DNA of 64,000 nt from positions 620,501 through 684,500 of the forward strand of contig OZ023180.1 in assembly GCA_963995505.1 (NCBI GenBank), given 5' to 3'. Source of the DNA: Hypericum androsaemum (lineage: Eukaryota; Streptophyta; Magnoliopsida; Malpighiales; Hypericaceae). The first letter of the stretch is position 1; each line of letters begins with the position of its first letter. Both the position numbers and the translations under genes were made by a program. This document shows positions 33,868 to 45,547 of this stretch, piece after piece. The notes under the pieces were generated by a model. That model searched no databases. It was not told where the DNA came from and saw nothing but the letters and a program-made list of their open reading frames with translations.

Positions 33868-36800
33868 TTTGAGTGGTTCTTTTACTTTTTTATACTATCT
33901 GTTATGCGATATTACTGGAATGACCAATATAAATTTGAACCTATTGGAGCTTTTGAACTACTGCAAAATTCTTCCAATAATATTTTAATATTGTTACGTT
34001 CTAATAACTCGACCACGAAAATTGATGGTGAGTTGATTGTTGCGTGGTTCCTTTACTTCCTCCTCGATCCCAAACCCTACGAATGGTATGTGTAAAGTTA
34101 TGTCTATCCCCCCCTCGTGTTCATTATATACGTCACACGGTCATGCATGCAAACGTTTATTGGGGTTGCTAGTGCGTTCCTTCAAGTTTTTGAGGTTTAT
34201 ATTATTTGGTATCTAGATAGTCACTTGATGGACGAATTAGGTTTGAGCTTGGTATTTCTTTTGAATGGTAGTAAAAAATTTTCAACAAGTATTTGATACT
34301 AGTACATTTTCAATGGCTCAAACTCGAAATTTTTTGATTAAGTTAAAACAATTTATTCACCGATTGATCTAAGTGTTTACTGGTGTGTTGTTAAGCTAAA
34401 ATAATTCATTCACCGATTGATCTAAGTATTTACTGGTGTGTTGTTCTTTGGTTTACAATATCTTTTTTTTAAACTATCTAATACTTGGATTTTTATTTGA
34501 CCCACTAATATATATTCTAATTGGATTAAATTATAAAAGATGATAAGATTCTGTTTATCAAATTTCAAGATAACAGCGTTCTGGTAGTTCTAACTAACAA
34601 CTTCTCTGTTCATCCCCACATTGGTGGTTTCTTTCCAATATTTATGTCCTTGCAAAAAGAACCAACTAAAAACTGCAGTCCTCACCGGTGTTAATTAAGT
34701 AATAATTTGGACAGTAACCCTGACGATTTCCCATATATAACAAAATCGCTCACGTATAAGTGTAATACGCAGCTGATGAGAATGTACAAAGTGACTATAT
34801 AGAACTGTATGTGTGTAACCTCATGAGTACATTATTGTTACCATAGAGCAGTCATGACGAATTAAATACTGTTTGGGCACTCTGACATTAATTCCCAATT
34901 TCCCGATAGCCTGCCCTAGCTAGCAAGTATTGCGGCTCCATTCACGGTGTATACATTAATTACCACTAAAATTCGCTTAGATCAACTAATGATGGTAACA
35001 TTCTACCCTAATCAAGAGGTCGAGTTCGAGTCTTTAAAACATAATAGTATTAAATATTTGTTGGAAGAACTTGTCACATTTCAAAAATCTCACCCGACTC
35101 AAATCTAAATTAGTCGATGCAGTAATATTTGGATTTAGAGTAGCTACCCCACATATGTATACATTTCTGATATGTTATGTCTAATCATTAATACTTTGTT
35201 TTTTGGTGGAATAATATACCTGATTGCGGCTGCGTTTGCACTCTGCAAAGTCTAGCTAGCCAATACAATTGATGCAGATATCGTATCTGCATTACCAAAT
35301 CTCGAACTCGATATATCTAATTAAACTAGCTCCGATTTGGCTAAATCAAATTCGCACAAGTTGATCTATGTATGAGTAGTTTAACTTTAGGCTATGATAC
35401 TATATCAAACATGAGACTAAGTAGATCTATGTACAAGTACACGCAGTCATACACATCGAGAGCTTAAGTTAAAGACCTCGAAGAGAAGATCACCAATAAG
35501 CTGCTGCAAATATTGCTGATGCTAACTTGTTTCCCTCACAAATCTATGGTTGCCTGAGAATTATTTGAAGGGGACAAGAAGCCTCAGACAATACTTGGAG
35601 CAGACTAAAGTTCCACCCCTCTATGCATTTGTATAAGCTGATCAGCATATTTACATGAATGTCAAATCATCGCCTTCCTGAATGCTTCTTGAAGCGGTAT
35701 CCGATATATTACGACGAGGTGCCTGGAAAACGGTTTCCCACTCATAGTTAGGCGAGAAACGAGCTGAAACGACAGGGGGCTGCAATTGCAGTATATCCCC
35801 ACAAAAGATTCAACGGGCGGGACCAGGAGAATTTGTGATACGGTTCTTAAGAAGCGTGAAGTTTATGGACCTTTCAAACTCGGGCAAGCTTAATCACAAA
35901 GGTAAAATTTACATAAAGTTTTAAGATGCAAAAGGTTTGACGAAGGTGAATTTGGAAGCAGGGAGTTCGTGACTGACTTTGACTCGAGAGTATGTTTCAA
36001 AACTTTTGAGCAGCCAATCGAAACTGGAAAAGATCAGCAAAATGACAAGCACACATGCAGGGTCTAGAAAACATTAGATGCCAAGGTTCAAAGATAAATA
36101 ATGAAGCAATTCCAAAGCTTGGGATAGTGTCATTCCGCGCTTTTTCATCAGATAAGCAAGAACAATGGTTACGCTGAAAGGAAAGCAGAAGCATTTGAAT
36201 CATCATCATCATCTTGTTGGTCTACTATCAAGTACGGTAATCTCAAGGATGCAAAGAAGTATTTGACGAAATTATCGCCAATTTCAATCAGATAGTAAGG
36301 TCTACGCACTATATTCAGCGAAGGAATGTTGAGAAACCGTCGGTGTCCATCATATTAGATGACTACTCTAGAGCTACATCTATACATGTTAGCCCCATTG
36401 CAATTTGGAGATTCAATTTGTTCTAAAGCAATGGACTAACTAACTAATACATCAAGCAAAAACATAGATTACCTTCTGGACATGCCAACAAAGCAATGGA
36501 CCAAAGCGCCACCACCCTGTCTTTTAGCTTCATCTATAAAGTCGAAAGACTCGTCAAAATATTGGCTCATATTTGTGTCTTCTCGATCCGCAACTACCTC
36601 AAAGAACCATTAACAAGAGGGAACAGAACTATCAACAGGCGGACATAATGGGGGGGAATGCTGGATTATGGAACATTACAGGACTCAACTTGCCAAAGAA
36701 ACAAGGAACACAGAAGTGCAAGGATGTACCTCCAACTATTTTGTACGCAAAGTCTTTCGGATACGCAGGAGGCAACGACTTAGCGACCGTCAAGATATGC

Positions 36801-37080
36801 GTAACATTGTTGCTCTTCAGCGCACCCTTGTTGTTAGCAGCACCAACAGAACCCAAGAAAAGACCCTAACAAGTCAACAGACAGATCACATTGCATTAGC
36901 TCCCATAAGTACATAGACAAGACGCGAATGAGGGATGGGTCAGAGAAACAAAAAGTGGTCGTCTTTACCTCTTCGATTTGACGTGGAACATTATCCCACT
37001 TAACGATCCTACTCACCTTAATCGCCTGGAGAAGTTTCGCCATCGTATTCCTCATCTCATCATCAAACTGAGCCATCTCT
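33868..37080. repeat. Segmental duplication, copy B
   Basis: Collinear with 18263-23350 (see copy A). At about 35185-35200 the sequence 'gttatgtctaatcattaatactttg' corresponds to the uninterrupted target of the MITE nest that sits at 19354-21699 in copy A. Confidence 0.85.
35651..37076 (-). pseudogene. DSPTP1: Dual-specificity phosphatase gene, copy B (damaged)
   Basis: Minus-strand exons: exon 1 (37076-36969, MAQFDDEMRNTMAKLLQAIK), exon 2 (36865-36730, GLFLGSVGAANNKGALKSNN to YPKDFAYKIVG), exon 3 (36593-36473, catalytic VHCFVGMSR) and exon 4 from 36173 (SVTIVLAYLMKKRGMTLSQA). Exon 5 (35763-35651) ends NYEWETVFQAPRRNISD to DDLTFM. Exons 1-3 are clean and phases join correctly. In exon 4, however, the codons that in copy A run from EYVKARRP to SLR, with the splice donor, are missing, and about 250 bp of unrelated sequence separates exons 4 and 5. 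Read through, exon 4 stops at 36074-36076. The intron between exons 4 and 3 also carries about 200 bp absent from copy A. The conserved phosphatase fold is thus truncated near its C-terminus. Confidence 0.8.
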
Positions 37081-37307
37081 AAAAATAAGAAAAAAGCACA
37101 TGTTTTACCAAACTTGAAATTAGCAAAGGGTCAGTAGTGATCAAATCAACCCACTTGGGAGTTAGCAAAATAGCTAATAAACACCAGATGGGTACCCAAT
37201 AAAGATTGGAACTTTGCCCCAAATTATACAAGGGAAGCAATTCTCCTAAGAACCCACTTATATAATTTATGTAAAAAAGAATAATGACATAAATTGGTTA
37301 CCTCAGG

Positions 37308-37778
37308 TAGACCTGACCACGGTTCGAATTTGGACAAATTCGAATTCGAATTCATCAAAACATTAAACCATATTCAATTCTTCACAAGACGAATCGAATA
37401 CGAATTATGAACTTTCGAATTCGAATTGAATTATAATCGAATTCGAATCGAATTATAATCAAATTATAACCGAATTATAATTGAATTATAACCGAATTTT
37501 TCCCTCTCAAATCTTCCCATTTTATTTGAATTTTTTTAACATATATTATTATTATATGTACATGAATTTGAATCGAATTTAACACGAATTTAACTCGAAT
37601 CAAATTTTCGAATCGAATTCGAATTAAATTTGCCAGTTTTGCGAATTATAAATATCTTAAACCGTATTCAATTCGTTTTATGACGAATTCGAATCGAATT
37701 TTTTACGAATCAAATCGAATTTTTTACGAATCGAATCGAATCGAATCACGAATCAGATTCAATTCATGGCCAGGTCTA
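37308..37778. mobile_element. hAT MITE, deletion derivative of the 25.8-kb hAT family
   Basis: The ends TAGACCTGACCACGG and CCAGGTCTA are flanked by a perfect 8-bp duplication ACCTCAGG (37300-37307, 37779-37786). The first about 100 bp (TTCGAATTTGGACAAATTCG ... 'aacattaaaccatattcaattc') and the last about 150 bp match the ends of the full hAT at 25814-28928. The transposase region is gone. Confidence 0.93.
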
Positions 37779-37910
37779 ACCTCAGGTTTGGGATTGAATC
37801 TCCGGAAGGAACAGAGGGCTGCTGTCGTTTCTCTAACTTTCTGTTTCTGTTTCTGTTTCTGTTTCCTAAAGAGTGGTGGCGAAACGAAATATCTTGCAAC
37901 ATTAATGTTA

Positions 37911-38575
37911 GGGTAAATTATTCTCAGGTTCATGGAGTTTGCTTAAATCACTATTTTAGTCCCTGCTATTTCAAAATCGAAATTTCGGTCACCTTAGTTT
38001 GCTTCAATTGAACTCTCAGGCCCTTCACTGATGTCATCAGTCGATTTATTTTTTAAATGATATTTTTTCGGCGTTGATAAACTCGAACAGGTTCACCAAC
38101 TTCGGGCGTTCACCGCCTATGGCAGCCGTCCCTGACAACAGTAGGAATTGGGTTTTATGATTCATCATGTTTGCCCCGTGAAGTGAATTGGAAATTAGGA
38201 TGGAGAAACCTCTCATCCCGTTTGTTCTGTGGCCATCCCCGCTTGATCGAGAGGTTGGAGAAACCTCTCAGTTAGGGTTCATCCCGTTTGTGAATTGAAT
38301 TTTAGGATTTGAATGGTGTGATTTGAGTGTTTGAGTTGGTCTGGTGTTAGTCTTTGCTAGAGAAGATGAACGAGGAACATCTCTCTTGCCGGACCTATTT
38401 TTTTATTTAAATGTAAGGGCATAATAGTCTTTATGACTAAAGAGATATAATGACGTCAGCAAGGGACCCGAGAGTAACATTTAAGAAAACTAGGGGATCA
38501 AAATTTTGATTTTGAAACAACTAGGACTAAAACAATAATTTAAGCAAACAAGAAGGATCTGAAGAAAATTTGTCC
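37911..38575. mobile_element. Mutator-like MITE, perfect 9-bp TSD
   Basis: The ends GGGTAAATTATTCTCAGG and the inverse of GGACAAATTTTCTTCAG are flanked by identical TTAATGTTA at 37902-37910 and 38576-38584. The arms (about 140 bp) contain 'ccctgctatttcaaaatcgaa' and a GATGTCATCAG/GACGTCAGC pair. The interior is short and non-coding. Confidence 0.9.
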
Positions 38576-38584
38576 TTAATGTTA

Positions 38585-39635
38585 ATATCTGTAAAATTAA
38601 ATAGTCTGAAGTCTGAACCGATTGTACGTAAATTAGTTGATTTTGAGGGAAAACAATGTCCGATCCGGTCTGATTTTTTACTTTCTGGAAAATTGAAAAC
38701 AGCGGACAATATCGTATCTAATTTCTGGTAAAATGGGCCAAATGGCTGCTTTACTCCTTCGAAAAAAGCCCATTCATTAATTTCAGATTTGATATGCAAA
38801 TCCGTAGTATTATAGATATCCGCTCACATTGCAAACAAGGTCAATTCAAATTGTAAGTGATATGAAAAGATTAGAATTAAGTTTAGCAATTCTCGGCTCC
38901 AAATATTTTAGGTTTAAAAAAACTTACGGAACGATGATAATTAAACTGATACGTGGAATGAATTATTACACAAGAAAAATAAATAATGGTTGACGAATAA
39001 GAGTGATTGAAATGATAATGAATTTAATTTTTTTAAACTTACTAATGGAAAGTACTATTCAAGTTATAAAACAGAATGTGACATTGTCGAATAGTTCGAT
39101 GGTGTTTGATCCGAAAGTACTATTCAAGTACTATTCAACCAACGCTCTTAACATGCTAGAGTTAGACTAATCGACATGGCAGTTTGATCCGAAAGGGCAT
39201 GAGTTCGAATCTGTTTTGACAATATTTTTTGCAATTTCATTTTATTAGTCGTATAGAAAAATTACATTAAATTAATTAAATTGTAATAAGGTGTCAGTTT
39301 GACCCGAAAAAGTATGAATTCCGGTCGCGAAGAATACTTTGAAAACTGACCCATTAAAAAGCAATGCCATTGCCAGCGCACATAGTAATTATCACTTATC
39401 ACGGGAGTATTATTCTGTCTGATATGATATAGACGACCTAAAAAGTAAAGGGAAACCTAGTCAGCAATCAAATCCTTATCCAAAAAAATCGATTCCCCAC
39501 GTCGATGTCGACTACTTATCCAAACTCCCACTCTGCTTCGCTCCTCCGCATCCCATCTGCTAGATTCCTTACCAGAAACGCAAGAAGAAGAAGAAGAAGA
39601 AGAAGAAGAAGATCTCCTCTGTTCCATCCCAATTA
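38585..39635. other. Upstream region of the aspartic-protease-like gene
   Basis: No coding sequence. 'gttgatccgaaagtactattcaag'-type strings recur near 39040-39190. An (AAG)n run at 39582-39612 lies in the presumed 5' UTR of the next gene. Confidence 0.5.
39582..39612 (+). repeat. AAG trinucleotide microsatellite in 5' UTR
   Basis: About ten AAG units end 24 bp before the ATG at 39636. Confidence 0.9.
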
Positions 39636-40820
39636 ATGGCTAATCTCCTCCTCTTCATATTCTCCTACCTTCCCTTGCTTTTCACCCACTTCCGTTTCCA
39701 AGCCCAAGGACTCGCTCTCCCGGTGACCAAAGACCCCTCCACCCTCCAGTACATAACCAGGGTTCACCTTGGCACCACCACCACCAACGCCATCAACCTC
39801 GTACTTGATCTCGGCGGTCCCTTTCTATGGGCGACCGGTCGCTGTTCCTTGTCCGGCGACCCAATCCCCGGGACCTCACTTCACTGCGCCAAAGCAAAAG
39901 CCAATCAACCATCCGGTACCCGGACACCCATTTGCCACCTCCCGACCCTAAACACCATCACAGGCGCGGAAGCTGGAGGCCAGCTCGTGGAGGATGAGTT
40001 GACTCTTGGGATGTCCAAGGTCAACGGCTTCCTGTTCTCTTGTGCACCGGCGTTTCTCTTGGCCGGTTTAACGGGTGGTTCCGGCGGGATGCTGGGCCTC
40101 GGAAGAGGAAGCGGGATCGGCCCGCTCTCCCAGGTGGTTCCCACCGGTCGGAGGAAGTTCTTCACCTGCTTTTCTTCCTCGACCGGCGTCCTACTCCTAG
40201 GAGACGAAGAGGTCAACGCTCTCGAAGCCTCGGGAATTATCTCCAAGTCAACGCTTTACACTCCCCTTGTCCCCGGCCCAAGTACCTCCTCCTCGCACGA
40301 CTACTTAATCAACGTCAAGTCCATTAGGGTCAACGGGGAAAGGCTTCCGGTCGAGGGTAATATCGGAATCGCGAAGATAAGCTCCGTTGTTCCTTACACG
40401 ACCCTTTCGAGCTCAGTTTATGGTGCGTTCGTCAAGGCCTATGAACTGGCCGCCGCTTCCATGAACATGACAAGGGTGGCGCCCGTTTCGCCCTTCGGTC
40501 TCTGCTTCAGCTCTCAAGCGGGTGGGCCCCTGGTGATTCCGTCCGTTGACTTCGTGTTGCAGAGCGAGATGATGAAGTGGAGGGTCAACGGGAGGAACAC
40601 GATGGCTGAAGCTGGTGGTGGGGTGGTGTGTTTGGGGTTTTTGGATGGTGGATCGGCAACGGATTCCGAGGTTGTGATCGGCGGTTTGCAATTGGAGGAC
40701 AATCTTTTGGAGTTCAATTTGGGAACTAACTTGTTAGGATTTGAAAATTTCTTGTTGGAGAATCGGGTGTTTTCTTGTTCTGACTTCGTGTCTCGGCCTT
40801 CTCTCCTTGTAAATGAATGA
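39636..40820 (+). CDS. Basic 7S globulin/xylanase-inhibitor-type aspartic protease homologue
   Basis: A single open frame of 394 residues without introns, as usual for this family (about 400-440 residues). Residues 1-25 form a hydrophobic signal peptide, so the product is secreted or apoplastic. The pepsin-like fold is recognisable from VHLGTTTTNAINLVLDLGGP (residues 43-62), FSCAPAFLLAGLTGGSGGML (134-153), LGLGRG and the C-terminal VVIGGLQLEDNLLEFNLGT. The first active site is DLGG (58-61) instead of DTG(S/T). At the second site the Asp is absent (SSVVPYTTLSSSVY, 249-262), as in TAXI, EDGP and basic 7S globulin proteins, which bind glycosyl hydrolases or peptides rather than cleave protein. 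It is therefore probably a non-catalytic inhibitor or receptor-like protein in wall defence. The middle (170-185) is slightly shorter than typical. No disabling change is seen. Confidence 0.88.
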   Translation: MANLLLFIFSYLPLLFTHFRFQAQGLALPVTKDPSTLQYITRVHLGTTTTNAINLVLDLGGPFLWATGRCSLSGDPIPGTSLHCAKAKANQPSGTRTPICHLPTLNTITGAEAGGQLVEDELTLGMSKVNGFLFSCAPAFLLAGLTGGSGGMLGLGRGSGIGPLSQVVPTGRRKFFTCFSSSTGVLLLGDEEVNALEASGIISKSTLYTPLVPGPSTSSSHDYLINVKSIRVNGERLPVEGNIGIAKISSVVPYTTLSSSVYGAFVKAYELAAASMNMTRVAPVSPFGLCFSSQAGGPLVIPSVDFVLQSEMMKWRVNGRNTMAEAGGGVVCLGFLDGGSATDSEVVIGGLQLEDNLLEFNLGTNLLGFENFLLENRVFSCSDFVSRPSLLVNE

Positions 40821-41167
40821 AACTATGCAGATTGTAACTTTTCTTATTTATTTTTGTTCATTCTATTGGTACTCGTCTTTTTATCTTTCTTAATTTGGTT
40901 GCCAGTTATGATAATTTTTTGTTTTAAACTTCTATCTAACATGATTAATATGAATTCGAATTATATGAAACACAAATAACTATAATATTCATCACTTGAT
41001 CAAATTATTCGAATAAAATTGGATATCTTTTGATCAAATTTTAATATTTTTCGTCACTTGAGACTTTAGTCAAGTTTGATCAACCTCTCATCGTATTGTT
41101 CAAAGAATACGATGACGGCTACCATTCTAACATCGATTCCTGATCGATGTGTTCAAAAAAAGACAAA
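40821..41167. other. 3' UTR and short intergenic region
   Basis: AT-rich. The 3' end of the protease-like gene must lie in its first part; no clear near-upstream polyadenylation element stands out. Confidence 0.4.
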
Positions 41168-42316
41168 GGACAAATTACGCTCATATTTCTGTAGTTTAGT
41201 TTTCCTCTTTCTCGAGTCCCTTCATTTCTAAAATTCATGTTGACGTCTCCCGTGTTTGGTTTTAGAAACTCTCGGGTCCCTGGCTGATGTCAACAGCTAT
41301 TTTTTTTCATTTTTGTCATTGAAATGGCAAAAATACCCTTAAAAAAAACCTCCTTCTTCTTCCTTCTTCTCCAAAGATCTATCGAGCTCACCGTCGGCGA
41401 CTGTCTCCTCCTTTCCGTCCTCAAGCTCGCCGCCGTCCTCAAGCCTCAGGCTTGCTTTAGCTTTAGCTCGCCGCCATTGTTATTATCCCCACTACCCCCT
41501 TTCCTCCTCCTTTTCCCCAATTTCCCACCCTTCCTCCTACCACTTCCCCCATCCTCCCCACTAACCTCACCATCTTCCTCCAGGAACCAATCCCAATCTT
41601 TTGCCTCTTGGATCCTCCTCCCCTTGCTATACCCATCAAACTCATGTCAAATCACAAGAAACCCAAATTCTGCAACATCGTCAAACCAAAGGTCGAACCT
41701 TTAACATGGTCGACGTCGACCCACGAAGACTTTAACTTGGCCCCCTATTCGTACCCAGACCGGGTTCTTGCTAATGACCTGGAGCCAGACATTGTCAGGG
41801 ATCGCTTGGTCTCCCGGATGGTCGAGCTTGAATGCCACGTAGAAGCGAGACACCATTTGGTCGGCGGAGTTGAACCCCAGGGAGTCCGTCCCGAAGGCAG
41901 CCTCGCTGGAGAGCTAAACTCTAAAGCTGTCCTGGCCTTCTAGAAGTAGCTCTACGCCCATTGGTTTCTCTCTCATGTTCTTTTCTTTTTCACGACGGGT
42001 CACCGCCACCATCAAACGTGTGGGGTCAGTTAAAAGTACGAATTAAAGGGTGCGCGAGGTAATTCGTCAGTCGTTATTATCCAAAGCTAAAGCTCACTTC
42101 CAATGGTCAGAGCGTATTAGTGTTCGCCGGAGAAGATGACAAGAGGGGTATAATTATCATTTCAATAATAAAATAATAATAAAATGAGTGATGATGTCAG
42201 CGAGGGATCCGAGAGTTTCTAAAACCAAACACAGGGGACGTCAGCATGAATTTTAGAAACGCAAGGACTCGAGAGGGAGGGAGACCAAACTATAGGGACC
42301 TGAGCATAATTTGTCC
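41168..42316. mobile_element. Mutator-like MITE with coding-like interior
   Basis: Long inverted arms (left GGACAAATTACGCTCAT, right the inverse of GGACAAATTATGCTCAGG) share the family blocks 'cgtgtttggttttagaaactctcgggtccctgg' and 'atgacaaaaatacc'. No 9-bp duplication is visible (AAAGACAAA versus TATATATAT). An imperfect 16-bp repeat, ATTCCTGATCGATGTG (41136-41151) and ATTCCTGATTGATGTG (42324-42339), brackets it. On the minus strand, about 41890-41710 is open and reads FGTDSLGFNSADQMVSRFYV, possibly a captured exon of unknown family. Confidence 0.75.
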
Positions 42317-42325
42317 TATATATAT

Positions 42326-45300
42326 TCCTGATTGATGTGCACCTTTTTGCTTCTATCGCTGTCCAAGTTCGACTACCATACATCTTCTTGACGGATCCTC
42401 ACCCTCACGTCCCGCGGCAACTGGAGATGTTGATTTTGGATCTTCAAGAAGATTTGTGCTTGCTTCTGCTTTGTACTCTTAATCTCATTAGCCTTTTGCA
42501 AAACCATGTTGTTGATTGGGTTTGTAAACATAGTAGTGTTGCGGGAAAAAGAGAACAAGAACCCGAGACGGATCCGGAGTGACCAAAGGCGATCTTGCCA
42601 CACCGGCAAACTTGAGATGTGTGTACGATGAGAGAGTTATTTTTGTACTTCAACGAGTAGGCTAGATACTCTACTTTTGGACTGGATCAGTATCCATCCT
42701 ATTGAACTTGACAGTCTATTGTATTCTAACTTTCCGATCTAATTCAGTTTTAATATAACAAGGTTATTTCTCAAAAAGTTTCAATTTTATGGGTGGAAAG
42801 GAGAGAGAAACGCGATAGAATTTAGGGTTAAACAGAAAAATTACATAAGCATGTCTATGAATGTTGACAAGTCAAATTTATGACAATAATAGCCTCCAAA
42901 TTAATTAATAATTTTAAAATAAAAATTTAAAAACCCTAAATATGTTCTCTCTCATCAAAACCCTTCATTAATTTTTTTTTATAGTGAAGCAAGGTTTTTA
43001 AATCAGATGTACGTTATCTTTGGATATACATATACATGTGACCAAAATAATAGTTTATCACTTTTATACTTGTTATTTATAGAATAGTGACCTAACTTTG
43101 GGTAGAATCGATTTTCTCATAAATAACAAACGTCAATTTATCCATCAGATCTCAATAATTGGTATTGCATTAATTGATGAATAAAAGACTAATATATATA
43201 CATACAATCACATAAAGATTTGGCCACTTTAGTGACTAACAAACCATAACATAAGGCATGTATATACACATTAATGTCAAGTAAGATTTATATTTCAATA
43301 AATCAAACTTAACAATTAATTATCACAAATTTTCATAATGCATAACAATCATCACATTAACAGTATTTTTCATAATCAAAATTATGATAATTAATCAATA
43401 AAGTATAATCATGTTGATTTCTTTCCATTTATGTTGGTTTCTTAATAAAGACAAGCTATTCCATGAACAATCAATAATGCCATTATTTTTAATCTATTAA
43501 TTAGAAATCAACTTAATCAAGAAATTATAACATTCAAATGGAGACACACAAATTACAACTATTTAGCCCATCAAATAAGTTCTTTCAATCTAACAATTCT
43601 TGGCCAAAAATTCTTTATAGGTCCAATTTTAAGCCAAATATTTATGGACTTTCTTAAAATCATCTTTGCCCATTCAGCCTTAATACCCACTCCATGCCTG
43701 TAACACAAGCCCAAAATAATGTTTTAACGTTTATGTCTCTTGGCAATTCATAAACGGGCTCAAATTAATACAAAACTGCCCAAAAATTTTAACCCAAGTT
43801 AGCCAAAGTAAAACTCAAGTAGACCCATTTTATCAGGTCAAGAAACTTGTACCGAAAAACCTCCATCGAAGATACGACGAAAAACACTGTGAACGACCAT
43901 ATGCCGGTGACAGACAAACCCATTAATCAGCACACCGAAACACCCATCTAATCATTTCAGCCAGAACTAAACTTTCGGTTACTAGATCAATCAGGCCGAA
44001 CCCAACTCCTCTTTAATCGCTGCTTGGTTCAAGCCAATTCAGACCGGTAAGCGGACACACATCCTTAATATTCCACTACAGACGACGTTCTCCCGGCGAT
44101 AATACAGAACCAAGTCGAATCGTTCATGACCTAGCTCGTGCAAGTCGTCGAGCATGAGCTTCCCGCTACCGCCGTCTTGAGTAGCCTCCACTGTTCTTCT
44201 CGCTCAAGGCTCGACCGGGTAAGGATGAACCGGGCGATACTTTCTGTCCAGAATCGGGCAAGAAATTGGCCATCGATTATGGGCGGCAATTTTGGGTTTC
44301 TCGTTATCGGCACTAATAGTTTATGTTCTTTTGGTGTGTTTTGCAGTTCAGTCCTTAGGTCTAGGTATCGTAAAGGCGGCTTTTATTCTAGGTTTACTGC
44401 TTTCATTAATTCACTCCATCTAGAAGTTAATTTCCTGTCTTTCACTTTACCCGTTTATTTTCAAACAGCAAAACATGAAATTATAATTTCCAGCCACCTA
44501 ACCGAGATCGATCTAACCTATAACCCTATAAGGTACAGTAGGTTTAATCTTTTATAACCCTATAATTTATTTTTGCATGCACCAAAAGTTACGGTAGATA
44601 AAGTTTGAATTTTTATAACCCTAGACTTTGATATGCATACACGAATCATCACATACAATTAACTGTGCATACAAAATAATTTACAAACCAATCCGAACAG
44701 AGAACACAGGTTCTTGATACCACATGTAACCGTTAATTATATAAACAATAAGCGCAAGCATAGTCGGAATCCTCGTCGACTCCATAGCTTGGTTTTTCTC
44801 TCTTTCCTATCGTTTAGTGACACCCACTGATGGATAGCATTAGCATTTTTTATAGGCAGAGAGAGGATGAAGCTATATACCTAAAAATAATCGGACGCGT
44901 CCATCAAACTCCCAATAGACGGTTGAGATTAAACTAATAACCATAACCATAATATGACTCTTATATCAATAATAGAGTCAAACTCTATGAGAACTTATTT
45001 AATAGAATTAATAAATAATTCTTACGTATTGTTGAACAAAAAAATTTAAGGTACATGTACTGATTCCCGGCTGTCTCCATATTGTAATTAAAGCTCGAAT
45101 TTGGTTTTGGTAGCTACAGTCAACGTTAACACACTTCATAAGATCATCGACAACAAGAACTCGTGGAGGGAAGTTGACCAAACCTTTGCTTTAGTTGTAA
45201 AACATTTTTAAGGTCAACCAGAATAAAGAATGCAGGTAAAAATAGATGGACTCCGGATCACAAGCACGTAAGAAATGAACCCTAGTAGCTCCTACTTTGG

Positions 45301-45542
45301 ATGAACACGAGTATTGTGTTGGAACAAGTAGTTGTTCTGTTCCATTTCCATACCAAATTAAGCCCAAACAATGGACGCAGAGCCAGTATTTATAATAGCA
45401 TGTTCCTATAAGTACTGGAGCCGCTCTTATCTTTCAAGTTCCATGATAAAAAAAGTACGGGACGATCGACAAGTGACGCTGACCATTTCTAGTTCTACTT
45501 TCTTTTCAGAGGCTGTGAATTAGACCCTGGACGTGCGTTGAG
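42326..45542. other. Gene-poor AT-rich region
   Basis: No supported gene. The inverse of TGGTATCAAGAACC at 44710-44723 resembles an LTR primer-binding site and is preceded in that orientation by GGTTACATG, so an old LTR element may be present, but I could not find paired LTRs. Confidence 0.35.
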
Positions 45543-45547
45543 TACAC

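Noticed and set aside
36216..36420. PPR-like reading in the extra intron sequence of phosphatase copy B
   Set aside because: Only a few residues resemble a PPR repeat (LKDAK, FDEI) and they require a frameshift.
41324..41704. 126-residue plus-strand open frame
   Set aside because: Pro/Leu/Ser low-complexity reading of a CT-rich stretch inside a MITE.
42337..42609. Overlapping open frames on both strands
   Set aside because: Short, no domain, and frames on opposite strands are equally open.
44138..44557. 139-residue plus-strand open frame
   Set aside because: No recognisable motif; composition changes midway. It may belong to an old LTR leader.
44710..44723. Possible primer-binding site of an LTR element (inverse of TGGTATCAAGAACC)
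   Set aside because: No paired LTRs, polypurine tract or coding sequence could be found to support an element.
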